The notes beneath the pieces were generated by a model, which worked only from the letters and a program-made list of their open reading frames with translations, was not told the origin of the DNA and ran no database searches. From the NCBI GenBank assembly GCA_024684065.1, contig JAIKXO010000321.1, forward strand, positions 1 through 64,000: a DNA stretch of 64,000 bases, in the 5' to 3' direction. Source of the stretch: Lachnospiraceae bacterium. GTDB lineage: Bacteria > Bacillota_A > Clostridia > Lachnospirales > Lachnospiraceae. The position numbers and the translations under genes are program-made. Below, in pieces: positions 61,242-64,000 of the stretch. How positions within the stretch are numbered: the stretch's first letter is position 1; every line of letters starts with the position of its first letter.

Positions 61242-62657
61242 TTAATCGAAGCCTTTGGACTTGGGAAGGGTAAAGATAAATTCGCTGCCGACTCCTTCGG
61301 TGCTTATCACATTGATATTTTCGTTATGAGCATTTATTATCTCCTTAACGATCGAAAGTCCAAGGCCCGTGCCCTTCTTGTCTTTTCCCCTTGAAGCGTC
61401 GCTTTTAAAGAAACGGTCAAATATATATTTGATATTTTCTTTCGGGATCCCTATTCCGTCATCCTTTACCGAGACGAAAACGGTTTCATTTTTCTCGGTG
61501 GTCTCCACCTTTATGACAGAATGTTCTTTGCTGAACTTGATTGCATTGTCTATGAGGTTATAAAGTACCTGTTCTATTTTACCCTTGTCCGCGGACACGA
61601 ACATGGCGTCTCCGGTGAGTACGAGGTTAAATTTGAGTTTTCGCTTACGGCAGATTCCCTCAAAGGTTTCTGCCGTCTTTTTTATGACATTGTTTATGTC
61701 AAAATCAGTGACCTCAAGGAGCATGCCCTTATCTGAAAGGTTATTAAGGGTAAGCAGGCTGTTTGTCAGCTTAGTGAGGCGCTCGGTTTCATTAAGGACT
61801 ATCTTCAGGTATTTTTCATGCATTTCAGGCGGGATGGTCCCGTCAACCATTGCTTCGAGGTATCCCCTGATGGAGGTGAGGGGGGACCTGAAGTCGTGGG
61901 AAACGTTGGCTATAAATTTTTTCTGGTCTTCTTCAGACTCGGAAAGCCTGCTCGCCATATAATTCAGGGAATCCGAGAGCCTTCCGATCTCATCGTTACT
62001 GCTCACATCAAGCTTGTAGCCGAGGTTTCCGTTAGCATATTCGACGGTGGCAAGGGCGATCCTTCTTATGGGCCTGTAGACGACTAAAGTGAAAACGATC
62101 AGGATGATAAGGGACAGGAGATATATAACTGCGGCCGAAATATAAACAATATTTAAAATTTCCTCCGACCTTGTTTCTATATCGCTTATCGGGGTGTGGA
62201 TGGCTACGTAGCTCATAACCTGGAAGCCTGAATTGACGGGTGAGAGGACGGACAGCATATCCTCCGGGAACATGTCGTAAAAGGTTCCGATCATATAATT
62301 TTTGCTTCCGGTATCGGTAGGATCGAAGCCGTCGATATGTAACGATTCTTCAGAGGTGCTGCCTGCGGAATCATACATGAGATTCCCGTCTTTATTGAGT
62401 ATCCATACCGTGACTGAAGTGAAATTGTCGACGGCCTCTAACTGCATGGTGATATCTTCCGCAGAAAGAGAGGGATTATTCAGGCTTTCGGTATATTTAT
62501 TGGATATAAGATTGGCTTCCTTATAGAGCGTATTGGCGCTGTAGCTGATAATATGGTCGTAGAGAAGCCTTGAGGATAAAAAGGCAACAGCCAGAAATCC
62601 TAAGAGCCCGAAGATCAGGTACGCTATGATAAATTTGATATATATGGAATTTTTCAT
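61242..62657 (-). CDS. Sensor histidine kinase with HAMP domain
   Basis: A 471-residue membrane kinase. Two helices (about 7-29 and 170-192) enclose an extracytoplasmic sensor, followed by HAMP (about 190-245), the dimerisation domain with FIANVSHDFRSPLTSIRGYLEAM and an ATPase part with N box QVLYNLIDNAIKFS, VKDDGIGIPKEN and GTGLGLSIVKEI. It pairs with the response regulator upstream. The signal is unknown. A three-hairpin repeat lies between the two genes. Confidence 0.95.
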   Translation of the reverse strand: MKNSIYIKFIIAYLIFGLLGFLAVAFLSSRLLYDHIISYSANTLYKEANLISNKYTESLNNPSLSAEDITMQLEAVDNFTSVTVWILNKDGNLMYDSAGSTSEESLHIDGFDPTDTGSKNYMIGTFYDMFPEDMLSVLSPVNSGFQVMSYVAIHTPISDIETRSEEILNIVYISAAVIYLLSLIILIVFTLVVYRPIRRIALATVEYANGNLGYKLDVSSNDEIGRLSDSLNYMASRLSESEEDQKKFIANVSHDFRSPLTSIRGYLEAMVDGTIPPEMHEKYLKIVLNETERLTKLTNSLLTLNNLSDKGMLLEVTDFDINNVIKKTAETFEGICRKRKLKFNLVLTGDAMFVSADKGKIEQVLYNLIDNAIKFSKEHSVIKVETTEKNETVFVSVKDDGIGIPKENIKYIFDRFFKSDASRGKDKKGTGLGLSIVKEIINAHNENINVISTEGVGSEFIFTLPKSKGFD

Positions 62658-62701
62658 GGTATCTGTCCGGCAAACAACTCACACTTACAGTAAAAGGTAA
62701 T

Positions 62702-62781
62702 GATTCGGCCTGCAAAACTGGCCGAATCGGCACAAACTGAAGTTTGTGCCTAAGCACACGATCTGCCTTGCGGATCGGTGC
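62702..62781 (-). repeat. Three-hairpin structured repeat, copy B
   Basis: GATTCGGCC (62702-62710) with GGCCGAATC (62720-62728); GGCACAAAC (62729-62737) with GTTTGTGCC (62742-62750); GCAC-A-CGATCTGC (62754-62766) with GCGGATCG-GTGC (62770-62781). Same order and loops as copy A at 27844-27956, with T-A to C-G changes on both sides of stems. It lies between the response regulator and kinase genes, in the transcribed region. Confidence 0.85.
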
Positions 62782-62796
62782 AGTGCGGACGCAGTC

Positions 62797-63501
62797 TTAT
62801 GCCTGTTTCGCTTCGAATTTGTACCCTATGCCCCATACGGTTGAAAGTCTCCACATCTCATGATCTTTTATCTTTTCGCGGAGCCTCTTTATATGTACAT
62901 CTACGGTCCTGGTATCGCCTATGTATTCATAACCCCATATATGATCAAGAAGCTGTTCTCTTGTAAACACCTGATTGGGGGAAGAAGCCAGAAAATAAAG
63001 GAGTTCCAGTTCCTTCGGAGGCATTTCTATTGATTTCCCGTAATAAAGGACCGAGTAATTGGTCAGATTTATCGTAAGATCGGGATATTCCACCGATTTA
63101 ACCTCAGATGTTTTTTCCTCGGTCTTTACCGTGCCCGAGCGCCTGAGTACTGCTTTAACCCTTGCGACCATTTCCTTTGAGTCAAAGGGCTTCTCTATAT
63201 AGTCATCCGCCCCGAGCTCGAGACCTAAGACCTTATCAAAAACCTCGCCCTTGGCAGACAGCATGATTATAGGGGTCATGGATTTCTGCCTGATCTCCCT
63301 GCAGACCTGGTAGCCGTCTATTCCGGGAAGCATAAGATCTAAGAGGATCAGGTTCGGGGCATAGCTTTCAAATGCCTTCAGTGCCTCCTCGCCGTCCTGG
63401 GCTATCATGGTGTCAAAGCATTCTTTTGTAAGGTAAAGTGATATGATCTCAGCTATGTTGGCATCGTCATCAACGATCAGGATTTTTTGTTTATTTGCCA
63501 T
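62797..63501 (-). CDS. OmpR-family response regulator
   Basis: A 234-residue regulator. The receiver has the acidic pair in IVDDDANI, the phosphorylated Asp in LILLDLMLPGIDGYQ, and the lysine in EKPFDSKE. The C-terminal winged helix reads LELLYFLASSPNQVFTREQLLDHIWGY and DTRTVDVHIKRLREKI. The ATG at 63501 follows GGAGGA; an in-frame start eight residues upstream is less likely. Partner of the kinase downstream. Confidence 0.96.
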   Translation of the reverse strand: MANKQKILIVDDDANIAEIISLYLTKECFDTMIAQDGEEALKAFESYAPNLILLDLMLPGIDGYQVCREIRQKSMTPIIMLSAKGEVFDKVLGLELGADDYIEKPFDSKEMVARVKAVLRRSGTVKTEEKTSEVKSVEYPDLTINLTNYSVLYYGKSIEMPPKELELLYFLASSPNQVFTREQLLDHIWGYEYIGDTRTVDVHIKRLREKIKDHEMWRLSTVWGIGYKFEAKQA

Positions 63502-63523
63502 ATATATCCTCCAGATTTGAATC

Positions 63524-63544
63524 ATTCAGGGTTTTGCCCTGAAT
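63524..63544. other. Perfect hairpin between mutS2 and the response regulator
   Basis: ATTCAGGG (63524-63531), TTTTG, CCCTGAAT (63537-63544). Located 14 bases after the mutS2 stop on minus. No T-run follows, so it may be a weak terminator or leader hairpin. Confidence 0.5.
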
Positions 63545-63558
63545 ATATCCAATATGAA

Positions 63559-64000
63559 TTACTTAAACTTTACTATAGTGACTCCGGAATCTCCCTCGCC
63601 ATATTCAGCCAGTTTGAAGGACGAGACATATGAGGCTTTTTTAAGCATCCTCCAAACCGCATTTCTAAGGGCTCCGGTCCCCTTTCCGTGTACTATGCGG
63701 ACCGTGTCCAGATGGGAAAGATAAGCATCGTCAAGGTATTTATCAAGCTCGGTCATTGCTTCGTCAGAGGTCATGCCTATCAGGTTGAGCTCTGACGATA
63801 TTGAATAAGCCTTTGATAGACCATGGATGCCTGATGCATACGTACGCTCATTCTCCCGGGGATCATTGTCTTCAATAAGCTCTAAATCATTAAGATTTGT
63901 TTCTATCTTCATTATACCGCATTGTACAAACAGCTTGCCCTTCTGATCCGGAGGTTTTACAACATGACCGTCAAGATCCATGGATATTATCCTGACGCTG
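63559..64000 (-). CDS. mutS2: Endonuclease MutS2, C-terminal part (runs off the window)
   Basis: The last 147 codons of MutS2, open to the window edge with in-frame coding before the first ATG at 63981. The visible part holds the KOW-like segment DGHVVKPPDQKGKLFVQCGIMKI and the Smr nuclease domain: LNLIGMTSDEAMTELDKYLDDA, then VRIVHGKGTGALRNAVWRML and the end GDSGVTIVKFK. MutS2 acts on stalled ribosomes and recombination intermediates in Firmicutes. The ATPase domain lies outside. Confidence 0.93.
   Translation of the reverse strand, partial: SVRIISMDLDGHVVKPPDQKGKLFVQCGIMKIETNLNDLELIEDNDPRENERTYASGIHGLSKAYSISSELNLIGMTSDEAMTELDKYLDDAYLSHLDTVRIVHGKGTGALRNAVWRMLKKASYVSSFKLAEYGEGDSGVTIVKFK

Overview
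The window reads as a chromosomal segment of an anaerobic Firmicute, most likely a member of the Lachnospiraceae (Clostridia); the genus cannot be set from sequence alone. Reasons: strong AGGAGG-type ribosome sites, several TTG starts, a B. subtilis-like order ireB-ruvX-DUF1292-(rnj-ylbF)-mltG-trmR-trhP, a sufCBDSU iron-sulfur operon, a gdpP-rplI-dnaB operon, and a TRAP/uxuAB hexuronate locus. No rRNA, CRISPR array, phage, plasmid or insertion sequence was seen. Most of the window is ordinary core genome. Accessory interest lies in surface-glycan genes and in several families of structured intergenic repeats.

Layout. 1-1.05 kb: sce7726-family protein and a cupin. 1.2-11.2 kb: a sugar-acid locus (TRAP transporter dctP-dctQ-dctM, YcxB-like protein, uxuA, uxuB, GH2 beta-galactosidase-like enzyme). 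11.2-15.1 kb: PH-domain protein, NhaC-type antiporter, and gdhA with an unusual leader. 15.2-23.2 kb: a two-hairpin repeat, GNAT, plsY, an O-antigen-ligase-like protein, a membrane-anchored trigger-factor-like foldase, then an AAC(3)-like / DUF4910 / ACP / MaoC cluster and a sirtuin. 23.3-29.2 kb (minus strand): dnaB, rplI, gdpP; rpsR, ssb, rpsF; an HPr-like protein without the active-site histidine. 29.8-36.9 kb: mtaB, ireB, ruvX, DUF1292, rnj, ylbF, mltG-like, trmR, trhP. 37-43.1 kb: six glycosyltransferases, four on plus and two on minus. 43.1-47.4 kb: HDOD protein, HU, an RqcP-like S4 protein preceded by an 88-bp tandem duplication, an RmlD-like reductase and a PIG-L deacetylase. 47.5-52.9 kb: tRNA-Gly(GCC) and sufCBDSU. 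53.2-61.2 kb: AAA ATPase, nth, a TPR-like protein, a 34-residue membrane peptide, a VanW protein, and an operon of AIR-synthase-like fragment, Lrp/AsnC regulator, aminotransferase and trmL. 61.2-64 kb (minus): sensor kinase, response regulator and the 3' end of mutS2.

How the genes work together. The TRAP transporter probably imports hexuronates, which UxuB and UxuA turn into 2-keto-3-deoxygluconate, while the GH2 enzyme releases sugars from glycosides. The plsY, polymerase, glycosyltransferase, RmlD and PIG-L genes point to envelope lipid and polysaccharide synthesis. trmR and trhP are the two steps of wobble-uridine hydroxylation and methylation, with mtaB, trmL and a tRNA gene also present.

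The best candidates for something undescribed are the structured repeats: a three-hairpin element found twice with compensatory base changes, a two-hairpin element found three times, the 88-bp duplication that also carries the ribosome site of rqcP, and a promoter-proximal terminator-like stem before gdhA. Among proteins, they are the AAC(3)/DUF4910/ACP/MaoC cluster and the AIR-synthase-fragment operon. All functions are inferred from sequence reading; no database search was run.
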